This document shows, piece after piece, positions 14,771 to 23,844 of a stretch of DNA of 64,000 nucleotides. This DNA comes from Candidatus Limnocylindrales bacterium (GTDB lineage: Bacteria; Desulfobacterota; Binatia; UBA1149; CAITLU01). The stretch spans positions 1 through 64,000 of the forward strand of contig DATNBU010000033.1 in the NCBI GenBank assembly GCA_035571835.1, written 5' to 3'. Position numbers and translations under genes: made by a program. The notes under the pieces were generated by a model. The model was not told where the DNA came from, searched no databases, and saw only the letters and a list, made by a program, of their open reading frames with translations. How positions within the stretch are numbered: the first letter of the stretch is position 1; every line of letters begins with the position of its first letter.

Positions 14771-15178
14771 TCAGGGCACGACGCACGGCAGACAAAGCTG
14801 CGACTGCTTGACGAGCGTGACTTCGGTTGGTCCACCAGAGCTTGGACCCTGGAGAGCGAGCGAGTGAACGGCAGACCCCGCCGTCTTCGGATCGCACTTC
14901 GATTTGAAACAACACGTCGTGCCGGCTGCGACATGTGCCGCATCGCCGTTGATCGCTGCCGGGATGCAGACGGACGCCAGCTTGCCGATTTCGCACGTTG
15001 CGGTCGGTACTCCGGAAGTCGAGGAACCGGAGTCCACGCTGCTGAAAATCGGAACGATCGCAGACGAAGCACCGGTTTTGACCTTGTAGCAGTTGTACTC
15101 CTGCGCCGAAGCCGGTGCTGCAATGGCCAGCAGCCCGAGCGCCCACAAAGAGATCGACAGCGTAGTGTTATGTTTCAT
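14771..15178 (-). CDS. Small secreted Cys-rich protein
   Basis: The 135-residue product has a clear signal peptide (SLWALGLLAIAAPASAQ, cleavage after ASA). The mature part begins EYNCYKVKTG and contains eight cysteines, including TTCCFKSKC and the terminal LCLPC. The 'CYKVK ... LCLP' arrangement recalls a family (DUF7450-like) that I remember as frequent in secreted proteins of deltaproteobacterial-type genomes; I cannot verify this. The function is unknown. The gene converges on the beta-helix gene, with 45 nt between their stops. The 219 nt between its start and the next gene hold no feature that I can support. Confidence 0.6.
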   Translation of the reverse strand: MKHNTTLSISLWALGLLAIAAPASAQEYNCYKVKTGASSAIVPIFSSVDSGSSTSGVPTATCEIGKLASVCIPAAINGDAAHVAAGTTCCFKSKCDPKTAGSAVHSLALQGPSSGGPTEVTLVKQSQLCLPCVVP

Positions 15179-15397
15179 GGAACCGGCTTACCATCTTGCC
15201 ACCCACGAAAGATAGTCGAACGTACCAGATAGAGCGCACCGGCGGATCTTTCGCAGCTCACGCGTACGCCAACCGTTGAAGCCGCAGCGAATCCGGGAGC
15301 GTGGCGGCGTCCCGCCTGGACCGAGAGTTTTACGGGGATTGAGGTTGGCGACCCGCACGACTCGCGACGCTGGCCGGTTCCCGCTACACGCCGGTTC

Positions 15398-17038
15398 GTG
15401 AGCGTCGATCCTCTCGCCGGAAAACCCGCGCCGCGAAACATCCTCGTGCATGTTCCGCGGCTCGTCGCTTCGTATTACTCACTGACGCCTGATCCTGCCG
15501 AGCCGTCCCATCGCGTCGCGTTCGGGACGTCGGGTCATCGAGGATCGGCGCTGCGCCATTCGTTCAACGAAGCGCACATCCTTGCGATCGCGCAGGCGGT
15601 CTGCGAGCTGCGCGCCGGCGAAAATACGACCGGCCCGTGTTACGTCGGCGTCGACACGCATGCGCTGTCGGATCCCGCGTTCATCACGACGCTCGAGGTG
15701 TTCGCGGCCAACGGCGTCGAGACCATCATCCAGGACGGATTCGGCGCAACGCCGACGCCCGTGATCTCGCACGCGATTCTGTCGCACAATCGCGGGCGTA
15801 AAGACGGCCTGGCCGACGGCGTCGTGATCACGCCGTCGCACAATCCGCCCGAGGACGGCGGCTTCAAGTACAACCCGCCGTCGGGCGGACCGGCCGACAC
15901 GGACATCACCAGGCGGATCGAAGACCGCGCCAACCAGCTGATTCGCGAGAATCTCTCCGGCGTGCGGCGCGTACCGTTCAGCCGGGCACTCGCGTCGGCG
16001 TGCGTGCACCGCCACGACTACATCACGCCGTACGTCGGCGATCTCGGTAGCGTGCTCGAGCTCGAGCCGATCGCCGCGGCGAAGATCCGGATCGGCGTCG
16101 ATCCGCTCGGCGGATCCAACATCGACTACTGGGATCCGATCGCGTCGCGCTACGGCCTCGACCTCGAAGTCGTCAACCGCGTCGTCGATCCCACATTCGC
16201 GTTCATGCCCGTCGACAAGGACGGCAAGATCCGCATGGACTGTTCGTCGCCTTACGCGATGGCGAACCTCGTCGCACTCCGGAACGATTTCCGGATCGCG
16301 TTCGGCAACGACGCCGACTCGGACCGCCACGGCATCGTCACGCCCGGCGGCGGGCTGATGAATCCGAACCACTACCTCGCCGTTGCCATCGAGTATCTGT
16401 TTTCGCGCCGCTCGGGCTGGAAGCCCGATACCGCGATCGGCAAGACGCTCGTCTCGTCTTCGATGATCGACCGCGTCGCAGCGGATCTCGGACGCCGGCT
16501 CATCGAGGTTCCGGTGGGATTCAAGTGGTTCGTGCCGGGTCTTCTCGACGGATCGTGCGGTTTCGGCGGCGAGGAAAGCGCCGGGGCTTCGTTCCTGCGC
16601 CGCGACGGCACGGTGTGGACCACCGACAAGGACGGAATCCTGCTCGATCTGCTCGCGGCGGAGATCACGGCAACGACGGAGCGCGATCCGTCCGAGCACT
16701 ACCGTGCGCTGGAACAGAAATTCGGCTCGCCGGTCTACGAGCGCATCGATGCGCCGGTTTCACCGGAAGGAAAAAAGAAACTCGCCGCGCTCTCGCCGGA
16801 CTCGGTCAAAGCCACGACGCTTGCCGGCGAGCCCATCGAAGCACGGCTTACGCGTGCGCCAGGCAACGACGCGCCGATCGGCGGCCTCAAGGTTACCGCG
16901 AAGAGCGGATGGTTCGCGGCGCGGCCGTCGGGAACCGAAGACGTCTACAAGATCTATGCGGAAAGTTTCGTCGGCGGCGAGCATCTGAAGCGCATCCAGG
17001 AGGAAGCGGCGGCAATCGTAGCGGCCGCGCTCGCGTAA
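15398..17038 (+). CDS. pgm: Phosphoglucomutase (alpha-D-glucose phosphate-specific)
   Basis: This enzyme interconverts glucose 1-phosphate and glucose 6-phosphate, linking glycolysis to UDP-glucose and glycogen metabolism. At 546 residues it has the same length as E. coli Pgm and aligns with it throughout. Visible features are the N-terminal FGTSGHRGS, the active-site phosphoserine Ser147 in [11 protein letters not shown], the Mg-binding [11 protein letters not shown], the sugar-recognition loop [11 protein letters not shown] and the phosphate-binding ARPSGTED near the C-terminus. The start is GTG, with no strong ribosome-binding site. It converges with the acyltransferase gene, only 11 nt separating the stops. 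It could supply UDP-glucose for the OpgGH glucan pathway encoded at about 45-49 kb. Confidence 0.95.
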   Translation: MSVDPLAGKPAPRNILVHVPRLVASYYSLTPDPAEPSHRVAFGTSGHRGSALRHSFNEAHILAIAQAVCELRAGENTTGPCYVGVDTHALSDPAFITTLEVFAANGVETIIQDGFGATPTPVISHAILSHNRGRKDGLADGVVITPSHNPPEDGGFKYNPPSGGPADTDITRRIEDRANQLIRENLSGVRRVPFSRALASACVHRHDYITPYVGDLGSVLELEPIAAAKIRIGVDPLGGSNIDYWDPIASRYGLDLEVVNRVVDPTFAFMPVDKDGKIRMDCSSPYAMANLVALRNDFRIAFGNDADSDRHGIVTPGGGLMNPNHYLAVAIEYLFSRRSGWKPDTAIGKTLVSSSMIDRVAADLGRRLIEVPVGFKWFVPGLLDGSCGFGGEESAGASFLRRDGTVWTTDKDGILLDLLAAEITATTERDPSEHYRALEQKFGSPVYERIDAPVSPEGKKKLAALSPDSVKATTLAGEPIEARLTRAPGNDAPIGGLKVTAKSGWFAARPSGTEDVYKIYAESFVGGEHLKRIQEEAAAIVAAALA

Positions 17039-17049
17039 GCGGCGGCTGT

Positions 17050-18249
17050 TCAGGCGATTCGCGATTTCCAGAGCAGAAACGGCCTTTCGATGAACCGGTA
17101 CGTAAAGTGGGAGATCGACAGGCACAGGCCGGTCGCTGCGAACCCGACCACGACCGTCACTGCGTTCCAGCCCGTATTCCAGCGGAGCCCGAGCCTGGTC
17201 ATGACGTCGAAGAACGTCGTGATCAGCGGTACGTGCCACATGTAGATCGAGTACGAGCAGATCCCGAGCCACTGCAGAGCGGGGTTTCGAAGCATCGTTC
17301 TCGCACGCGTCGGCGTCATCAGCACCGCGGCCAGGATCGCGGCCCACAGAATCGCTTCGGCGACATGCCAGCACTGCCACGGCGGCACCTCGGCGTCCCA
17401 ATGGAAGGTGGACACTTTCCATTGCAGCAGTCGTCCCAGCAAAACGACGAGAACGACTACGCCAAGGTCTGCACCCCAGCGGCGAACCCACGCGGAGTTG
17501 CCGAGCATGGAGACCAGCCGCGGACCGTAAAAGAGATGAACGGCCGCAACGGCGATGCCTGCGAGGAACGCCGAGCCGCGACCGAACACCGTGAGCTCGA
17601 GCGTGAGCTCACCAGCGAGCGAGTGCATGGTCCAGGCATACGTCAGATAGCCCACGTACGCTGCCGCGTATGCGGAGAGCACGCCGAGCGCGGCGATCCT
17701 GCCGCCGCGCGTGCGGACGAACAGAGGAAGGAGCGGCAGCAGCAGGTAGAACTGCACCTCCGTCGCGAGGCTCCACCACACCGCACTGTACGCACCCAGG
17801 TCCTCGGTCCATCCGGCGACCGACTGCAGGAAAGCGAGATAGGGCACAGCGTGCCAGAGGTCGCCGGCGGTCGTCGCTGTCATCACGGTGCCGACGACCA
17901 CCGCCACGTAATAGAGCGGGAGGATGCGCAATGCGCGGCGTCCGGCGTAGCGGGCGACGCTGACGGGTCGGCCTCCAACGGCCTCCGCCAGAAACGGCAG
18001 CGAAAGCAGGAAGCCGCTCAGCACGAAGAACAGAGTTACTCCGGTGTGGCCGGCGCGGATGAAGGCGAGCCATTGCGGGACCTCTCGAAGCTGCGGGTCG
18101 GTCTGTTCGGGAGCGACGAAGGCGTCGAGGTGAAACGCATACACGAGCGCGATCGCGATCCCGCGCAAGGATTCGAGCTCGGGAACATACGAACGGTCCG
18201 AAGACAGTCCGATGGCCGTGTGCTCCACCGATCCTTCGTCCGGCAACAT
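17050..18249 (-). CDS. Membrane O-acyltransferase (acyltransferase 3 family, OafA-like)
   Basis: Acyltransferase-3 proteins move acyl groups onto surface polysaccharides or lipids. The signature LESLRGIAIALVYAFHLDAF near the N-terminus, TLFFVLSGFLLSLPFL, and the C-terminal YSIYMWHVPLITTF are diagnostic. About ten membrane helices are visible in roughly 400 residues. I place the start at the ATG at 18249 (MLPDEGSVEH). A GTG/ATG extension to 18369 is open, but it would overlap the coding part of the divergent gene. It lies back to back with the GT-C-like gene, so the pair may modify the same surface glycan. The substrate is unknown. Confidence 0.85.
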   Translation of the reverse strand: MLPDEGSVEHTAIGLSSDRSYVPELESLRGIAIALVYAFHLDAFVAPEQTDPQLREVPQWLAFIRAGHTGVTLFFVLSGFLLSLPFLAEAVGGRPVSVARYAGRRALRILPLYYVAVVVGTVMTATTAGDLWHAVPYLAFLQSVAGWTEDLGAYSAVWWSLATEVQFYLLLPLLPLFVRTRGGRIAALGVLSAYAAAYVGYLTYAWTMHSLAGELTLELTVFGRGSAFLAGIAVAAVHLFYGPRLVSMLGNSAWVRRWGADLGVVVLVVLLGRLLQWKVSTFHWDAEVPPWQCWHVAEAILWAAILAAVLMTPTRARTMLRNPALQWLGICSYSIYMWHVPLITTFFDVMTRLGLRWNTGWNAVTVVVGFAATGLCLSISHFTYRFIERPFLLWKSRIA

Positions 18250-18274
18250 CCGCAGATCCAAGCCCCGGAGGACA

Positions 18275-19843
18275 ATGCTGGAAAAAGGAACCTGCGTAAA
18301 GGCCCGGTGCAGTTTGACCGTGTGTACACCGCCCCGTACTCCATCGCCGTTGCATCGTTCGACGTTCACGGAATGGTTGCTGATGCTCGCTGCCGTGGGT
18401 GCTGCGGGCCTCGTCTACTATCCAGTCGTCAATATCTGGTTCTTCTCCGATGACTTCGTTCATCTGATCCAGATCATCGAGCACAGCTTCTTCCATTTCA
18501 TCATGTCGCTGTTCGGCGGCCACATGTACATCACGCGCAACGTCGTCTTCTGGCTGAGCTGGCACGCGTTCGGACTCAATCCCGTACCTTACTACGTGAT
18601 GGCGCTTGCGACGCATCTGCTCAATACGTGGCTGCTCTTCCGGCTGGTGCGCGCTTCTACGGACGACGCTGTGCTCGCATGCCTCGGTGCGGCCGCATTC
18701 GGGACCGCGCCGGCCTGCGTGGGCACGATCGGATGGTATTCGGTCTACGGCCACGCATTGGCGACGACGATCCTTCTCGTCGTGCTGCTGGATCTCTTCC
18801 GGCTCGAAAAGCAGCAGAGGCCGCCTTCCGCCGGACGGATTTCGTTATGGGCCGCGCTGCTGCTGGTCGGCACCACGTGCTTCGGAGTCGGGATCGGAAT
18901 CGCGCTCGCTTTTCCCGTCGCCGCGTATCTCGTCGCTCCCGCGTCGTATTCCGACCGGCGCGGCCGCTGGGTCCTCGCGCTGCTTCCCGTCGCTGTTCTC
19001 GCTCTGTACTGGACCTGCCGTCAGATCAGCAGCTCACTCGAGCCGCTGCGAATGGAAGAGGTCCTCATCTACGAACAGGGATTCAGCAAGTTGCTTCCGA
19101 TCGTGGTGATGACCGGGCATCTGCTCAAGACCGGCATCGCCCAGCTGTTGCCCGGCTTCCGCTTTCCCGCGACGGAGCATTTTACTTTCGCCGTCACGTG
19201 CTGGTCGATCGCCGTCACGACGGCGTTCGCGCTCGCCTCGGGCCGCGTGCGGCGGCAGATCCTCGCGCTGCTCGCGATTGCTGCAGGCGCGTATGGCATC
19301 ATTGCGGTCGGTCGCGCGAATATAAGGCTCGAGCACTATCCGATCGCTTCAGCCGCCATGGCGCTCCGTTACCATTACGCCGGTCTGGTACCGCTGGTGG
19401 TCGTCAGCTGCATCGCGTTGCAATGGATCACCCGACGCCTTCCGCATGCTGAGGCGATGCGCTGGACGCTTCTCGGAGCATGGTTCGTCATCGCGGGAAC
19501 AGGTTCTTTCCGCTCCGACTGGCGCATCGACGAGCATCCGGAGTGCCGCAGCTGGTTCGTTTCGACGCTCGCAGACGTCGAGCACAGCATCGATTCGGCG
19601 CCGCCCGGCGGCGACGTCGTGATAACCAATCAGCATCCGCACCCAGGCTGTATTGGCCTCGTGCTGCGGCCGTCGGACTTTCCAGGCAGCGTCGCCGTTT
19701 TCGAGCTGGCGCACGACGAGGACGTGGTCCGCGGACACCACGTCCGCTTCGTCGAACCGGATCTCGACTTCTCGATCCGCATTGCAGCAGATCGCTATCC
19801 GCGCATCGACCGGTTGCTGGGATTTTCTGCCGCGGCGCCGTGA
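18275..19843 (+). CDS. Polytopic membrane protein, probable GT-C-type glycosyltransferase
   Basis: The ~522-residue protein has an N-terminal helix followed by FFSDDFVHL, an acidic first-loop motif typical of GT-C enzymes, and about ten membrane helices (for example PYYVMALATHLLNTWLLF). A soluble C-terminal part follows (from about residue 420, DWRIDEHPEC onwards). The architecture resembles PMT/ArnT-like transferases using polyprenyl-linked sugars, but I cannot assign a subfamily. I chose the ATG at 18275 because GGAGG lies just upstream (3 nt spacing); ATG 18212 and 18380 are alternatives. Only 25 nt separate it from the divergent acyltransferase start, so promoters must overlap the genes or the starts differ. 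Confidence 0.6.
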   Translation: MLEKGTCVKARCSLTVCTPPRTPSPLHRSTFTEWLLMLAAVGAAGLVYYPVVNIWFFSDDFVHLIQIIEHSFFHFIMSLFGGHMYITRNVVFWLSWHAFGLNPVPYYVMALATHLLNTWLLFRLVRASTDDAVLACLGAAAFGTAPACVGTIGWYSVYGHALATTILLVVLLDLFRLEKQQRPPSAGRISLWAALLLVGTTCFGVGIGIALAFPVAAYLVAPASYSDRRGRWVLALLPVAVLALYWTCRQISSSLEPLRMEEVLIYEQGFSKLLPIVVMTGHLLKTGIAQLLPGFRFPATEHFTFAVTCWSIAVTTAFALASGRVRRQILALLAIAAGAYGIIAVGRANIRLEHYPIASAAMALRYHYAGLVPLVVVSCIALQWITRRLPHAEAMRWTLLGAWFVIAGTGSFRSDWRIDEHPECRSWFVSTLADVEHSIDSAPPGGDVVITNQHPHPGCIGLVLRPSDFPGSVAVFELAHDEDVVRGHHVRFVEPDLDFSIRIAADRYPRIDRLLGFSAAAP

Positions 19844-19853
19844 TCCCGGCGAA

Positions 19854-20888
19854 TCACCGCCGGTTGATTTCGATCGGCTGGTCGAGCTCTGCAACGATCC
19901 GTCGCAGCAACTCCCGAGCCGCAGGGCTGGCGAGCGTTTTTTCGACCGCCGGCCACAGCAGCTCCGCCCACGGCTCGACGAGACCGTCGCCGGTCGCACC
20001 GATGCTCGCAAGCCATTCGCCCACCGTCTGGTCGCCGTGTTCGTCGACGAATGCCTGCGCGGCGTCGCGAATCCTCGCAGCGAGACGGTCATTGGCAACC
20101 AGCGCCAGCAGGATCTCCTCGATCGCAACACCGACATCGGCAGCGGCGGCGGCGTCGACGCGTGCCAGCAGCTCGGCGAGCGACTGCGTGTAGAGGAAGA
20201 TCACCAGATTCTTGCGAAGCTGGATGAACTTGGGATCGGCCGACTTCGCGAGGAAGACCTCGGCGAGCTGGCCGGTGGCGCGCTTGGAAAACGGTGCGAG
20301 GAACTTGCGGATCTCCGGCTCGAGGCGGCGCTCGAACTCGCTGCGCAGCGCTTCCATCGAGGCCAGGATCACGCTGCCGCCGATCGGCATGCGTTTCAGA
20401 AACGACGGAAGGCCCCAGTCGGCGAAGAATGGATTGACGGACGTGTTGAACTGCGTGAGGCCGTCGTAGAGCGTGTCGTAGATCGCGTCCTGTACGGCCT
20501 GCTGCTCGAAGAGCTTGCGCACCAGCGCTTCCGGGATGAGGTCGCGACGCTCGAGCAGCATGTCGATCGCACGGCGCGCCATCTCGGGCACGTAGTCGCC
20601 GAGCGCGGTCTCGTCCTTCTTGAGCAGTGCGACGAGGTCGGAATGAAGGTCTCGAAGCAGCGGGCCAAAAAGGTCGCGAACGCTCTCCGGCGTTGCGACC
20701 GATCTCAGTCCGGCCGCGATGTCGTCCGGGCGAATCGTGTCGCGGATCGGCTTCGACAGCGCGCGGTCCCAGGTTTCACGGCAGAGCCGGAGCCACTCGT
20801 CCCGGGTTGAAATCGAAGCGAGCTGCTCGTCGATGAGTGCGAGCGAATGATCGGATGTCGCATCCGGGGATCGGCTGGGCGCGGACAT
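19854..20888 (-). CDS. Helical protein of unknown function
   Basis: I do not recognise the family. The 344-residue product (ATG at 20888; a GTG at 20906 is possible) has no signal peptide or membrane segment. It is predicted almost entirely helical, with many acidic and basic pairs and Leu-rich stretches (ALLKKDETALGDYVPEMARR, IEEILLALVANDRLAARIRD). No Cys pairs or catalytic motifs stand out. A conserved-looking central part reads WGLPSFLKRMPIGGSVIL. It is flanked by a REP-like palindrome upstream and converges on the GT-C-like gene (10 nt gap). Codon use resembles its neighbours, so it is likely a real gene. Confidence 0.6.
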   Translation of the reverse strand: MSAPSRSPDATSDHSLALIDEQLASISTRDEWLRLCRETWDRALSKPIRDTIRPDDIAAGLRSVATPESVRDLFGPLLRDLHSDLVALLKKDETALGDYVPEMARRAIDMLLERRDLIPEALVRKLFEQQAVQDAIYDTLYDGLTQFNTSVNPFFADWGLPSFLKRMPIGGSVILASMEALRSEFERRLEPEIRKFLAPFSKRATGQLAEVFLAKSADPKFIQLRKNLVIFLYTQSLAELLARVDAAAAADVGVAIEEILLALVANDRLAARIRDAAQAFVDEHGDQTVGEWLASIGATGDGLVEPWAELLWPAVEKTLASPAARELLRRIVAELDQPIEINRR

Positions 20889-20954
20889 GGGCGGACCTGA
20901 TAGCACGGGCCGCCCGCATGAAAACCGAGCCCGCGCGCAGGCGGGGAGTTTTGA

Positions 20955-20996
20955 GGACAGGTACGATTTCGCAGAGTTACGAAATTGTACCTGTCC
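20955..20996. repeat. REP-like palindrome, family 2 (GGACAGGTAC)
   Basis: GGACAGGTAC-GATTTCG and CGAAATT-GTACCTGTCC form a 17-bp stem with one G-T wobble and an 8-nt loop. It lies between the end of the DJ-1-like gene and the start of the helical protein gene. A degenerate relative sits at 60776-60820 and a half-site at 44211-44226. It shares GGACAG with the REP copies around the RAYT gene. Confidence 0.75.
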
Positions 20997-21007
20997 CCTT
21001 TATTCCG

Positions 21008-21664
21008 TCAGGCCGCTGCGCCTTCGTTTTCGGTGCGGTTTGCGCCCATCGCGGCGAGCACCATGTCGACGAGATGCGCCGGGGCCTTGCTCGGCGCGCC
21101 GCAGTCGAACGGCGGCTGCGGGTCGTACTCGATCGCGAGCTGGATGGCCTTCGCATAGTCGTCGCCGCATTCGGCGGCGAGCAGCGTAAGACCCATGTCG
21201 ATGCCCGCCGACACGCCGGCGCCGGTGATGACTTTTCCCTGACGCACGACGCGCTTCTCCGTGTAGCGCGCGCCGAACGACTCGAGCCTCGCGACGCGCG
21301 ACCAGTGGGTCGTCGCTTCGAGACCTTTGAGGATTCCGGCCGCACCGAGGATCAGCGATCCGGTGCAGACCGACGTCGTCCACTTCGTCGTCTCGTGTGC
21401 GCGGCGGACCCAGTCCAGCGTTTCCGCGTCCTCGATCGCCGCTTCGTCGCCGGGGCCGCCGGGAATCAGCAGGATGTCGGGCTTCGATACGTCGCGCAGC
21501 GCCGCTTCGGCAACGACGCTCAGCATGCCGGTGTCGGTCGTGACCGGCCCCGCGTTCTTCGCAATGAAGCGCAGGCGTGCGCCGGGAATGCGGCTGATGA
21601 TCTCGTACGGGCCGATGCAGTCGAGCGCAGTGAAACGGTCATACAGCAGAATCGTGATTTCCAT
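21008..21664 (-). CDS. DJ-1/PfpI-family protein (isonitrile hydratase-like)
   Basis: The 218-residue protein has the class I glutamine-amidotransferase-like fold of the DJ-1/PfpI superfamily. The likely nucleophile is Cys100 in the elbow TSVCTGSLILGAAG, with Asp15/Glu21-type residues near LDCIGPYEI and LLIPGGPGDE upstream. The GLEATTHW and GAGVSAGIDMGL segments match the isocyanide-hydratase (InhA) branch, but substrate specificity cannot be read from sequence. Its start lies 26 nt inside the end of the GlxA-type regulator, which itself carries a DJ-1 domain, so the two are co-translated and the regulator probably senses a ligand related to this enzyme's substrate. Confidence 0.85.
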   Translation of the reverse strand: MEITILLYDRFTALDCIGPYEIISRIPGARLRFIAKNAGPVTTDTGMLSVVAEAALRDVSKPDILLIPGGPGDEAAIEDAETLDWVRRAHETTKWTTSVCTGSLILGAAGILKGLEATTHWSRVARLESFGARYTEKRVVRQGKVITGAGVSAGIDMGLTLLAAECGDDYAKAIQLAIEYDPQPPFDCGAPSKAPAHLVDMVLAAMGANRTENEGAAA

Positions 21665-22673
21665 GTTCCCTCTCCGTCCGGAACCGGGCGCGGTATGCGC
21701 TCGGGTTGATGGCGAGGCCGCGCAGGAACGCGCGCCTCATCGTCTCGGCCGTGCCGAATCCGCACGATTCGGCGATCTGGTCGACGCCGCTCGTCGTGTC
21801 CTCGAGCCGCCGCCGGGCGGCTCCGAGGCGCACCTGTTCGACGAAACGTGCAGGCGTCATTCCGGTTTCGCGCGCGAACGCGCGCGCAAAGTTGCGCGGG
21901 CTCATGCCGGCCCGCCGGGCGAGCAGCTCGACCCGCAGGTCCTCGTCGGGATGATCGACGATCCACGTCTGCAGGTCGCGAAGCGGCTCGCGCTCGGCGA
22001 GCTGCGACGCAAGCTGCGCGCTGAACTGCGACTGGCCGCCCGGCCGCTTGAGGAAGATCACCATCATGCGTGCCGCAGCCAGCGCGAGATGACGGCCGTG
22101 ATCCTCCTCGACCATCGCGAGCGCGAGATCCATGCCGGCGGTGACGCCGGCCGACGTCCACACGTTTTCGTCGCGCACGAAGATCGAATCGGGCTCGATG
22201 CGGATGTCGGGGTTCTCCGCCGCCAGCACGTCGCAGAATCTCCAGTGCGTCGTCGCGCGGCGCCCCTTGAGAAGGCCCGCCGCCGCAAGCACCCGCGCTC
22301 CCGTGCAGACCGAAGCGACCCGCCGCGACGTCGCCGCGGTGCGCTCGAGCCACGACATGTAGCGCGGGCGATGCATCGTGACGCTGACTCCGTCGCCGCC
22401 CGGAACGATCACCGTGTCGACCGGCCCGCGAAACGAACGGAGGCTCCGTGCAGCGAGGATCTGCAGACCGGATTCCATCCGAAGCGGCCCGGAGTGCTCG
22501 GCGACGATCTCGACGCGATATGCGGGCTGGCCCGGCGCCATGCCTTCGCCGCGGTAGGCCAGGATGCGCGAAGCCACCGAGAAGACTTCGAGGGGACCGA
22601 CGACGTCGATCATTTCGGCGCCGTCGAAGGCAGCCATGACGATTCGCCGGGGTTCGATGGCAGGAGGGGTCAT
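21639..22673 (-). CDS. GlxA-type transcriptional regulator (DJ-1 domain plus AraC HTH)
   Basis: The 344-residue protein has an N-terminal DJ-1/PfpI domain (about 10-190), with Cys123 at the nucleophile elbow (SVCTGARVLAAAG), and a C-terminal AraC-type double helix-turn-helix (about 240-335). The latter includes LARRAGMSPRNFARAFARE and the second helix IAESCGFGTAETMRRAFLR. GlxA family members usually act as activators, their DJ-1 part serving as a ligand sensor rather than an enzyme. The gene overlaps the downstream DJ-1 hydrolase by 26 nt, so it likely controls that two-gene operon and itself. Confidence 0.88.
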   Translation of the reverse strand: MTPPAIEPRRIVMAAFDGAEMIDVVGPLEVFSVASRILAYRGEGMAPGQPAYRVEIVAEHSGPLRMESGLQILAARSLRSFRGPVDTVIVPGGDGVSVTMHRPRYMSWLERTAATSRRVASVCTGARVLAAAGLLKGRRATTHWRFCDVLAAENPDIRIEPDSIFVRDENVWTSAGVTAGMDLALAMVEEDHGRHLALAAARMMVIFLKRPGGQSQFSAQLASQLAEREPLRDLQTWIVDHPDEDLRVELLARRAGMSPRNFARAFARETGMTPARFVEQVRLGAARRRLEDTTSGVDQIAESCGFGTAETMRRAFLRGLAINPSAYRARFRTEREHGNHDSAV

Positions 22674-22755
22674 GGGGCCGGAGTATGGTCTGCCGGCCGG
22701 ATGGCCGCAATGTCATAGACCCCTCGGATCCGGCCATCGGGTGGCGGCCCGGGCG

Positions 22756-23793
22756 TCAGTGGCGCTTCATCTTCTCGAGCTCGGACCGGTACTTCTCGCA
22801 CGGATCCGTGTCGTCGGTGCGCGGCGTGAACAGCACGAAGTCGAACGGAAGGGTCGCCGCGTGAAACGCGGCAGCGTAATCCGCCGGCGAGGTGGCGTCG
22901 GGCATGACCTCGACGAACGCCACCGAAACGATGCGGCGGTCGGGCTGCTTCTGACGCAGCGTCAGCGGGACGCCGGAGTCCTTACGTGCGTGCGCGAATC
23001 CGCAGACGAGCACCGCTCCCGGACGAACGACTGGTGACGTCGTGCCGCTCGCGTGCGCAGCCGGCTCTTCGTAGCCACGCACGCGCGCAGCCGACGCTTC
23101 GAATCCGCGCGCAAGCGCAGCCGCCATTTCCGCATCGCGCCGGCGCTGCGCTTCGATCATCATCGAAACCATCGCCGGCTGCGCGTAGCCGCAGTGCGAT
23201 TCCTCGACCTCTGCCGCCATCGAATGCCGTGCGACATCCGGCAGCGGAACCAGCGCTGGATCGGCCGGATCGAGCGCGTGCGGATCGGAGAACATCGCGT
23301 GGAGCTTTGCGCGCGAGAGGTTCGCGGCGAGGATCGGCAGTCGCGCGGCGAGCGCGGTTTCGAAGATCGGCCGGTACAGATCGAACCGGGGCCATCCACT
23401 TTTGTCCCACGCCACCGCGGCGGCGGTCGCGCTCGCCTGCGCAGCCGGAGGTGCGCCGGCGGAGTCCGCAAGCGCGCGATCGACTGCGGCCTGATTTTCC
23501 AGATCGAGTTGCTCGAATGCGACCGCCGGCCTGCGACCGGACGCAACGAGGTCCGTGATGATCCCGGCCTGCAGGCGATGATGGTCGGCGTTGTCGTGCT
23601 GCTCGCCGAGCAGAACGAAATCCGCGGAAATCGCGGCCTCGATGAGCGTTTTGCGCGGAACCATGCGCCCGCGCGCGACGTCGAAAATCTGCCCGACGAG
23701 CACGTGATCGCGGGCAACCGGCGAAACCCACGTGCGCTGCGACGCGGACGTGGAACACGAAGTCGCCCCGAACAGGGCTGCGATCGCGATCAT
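22756..23793 (-). CDS. ChaN-family heme/iron-associated lipoprotein
   Basis: The 345-residue protein starts MIAIAALFGATSCSTS, a very short lipoprotein signal with Cys13 as the candidate lipidated residue. No in-frame upstream start gives a longer one before the divergent ndh gene. The body matches the ChaN/Tiki-like fold: LLGEQHDNADHHRLQ (the GExHD...HH signature), AFEQLD, then SHCGYAQPAMVSMMIEAQRRRDAEMA and a late GFAHARKDSGVPL. ChaN of Campylobacter binds heme as a lipoprotein. A heme-binding role here is by family only. It is divergent from type II NADH dehydrogenase. Confidence 0.8.
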   Translation of the reverse strand: MIAIAALFGATSCSTSASQRTWVSPVARDHVLVGQIFDVARGRMVPRKTLIEAAISADFVLLGEQHDNADHHRLQAGIITDLVASGRRPAVAFEQLDLENQAAVDRALADSAGAPPAAQASATAAAVAWDKSGWPRFDLYRPIFETALAARLPILAANLSRAKLHAMFSDPHALDPADPALVPLPDVARHSMAAEVEESHCGYAQPAMVSMMIEAQRRRDAEMAAALARGFEASAARVRGYEEPAAHASGTTSPVVRPGAVLVCGFAHARKDSGVPLTLRQKQPDRRIVSVAFVEVMPDATSPADYAAAFHAATLPFDFVLFTPRTDDTDPCEKYRSELEKMKRH

Positions 23794-23844
23794 GACGCGT
23801 AACGTCGATGGCCTGCGGCGAATGCTCGTGCCAACCTTCCAGCG

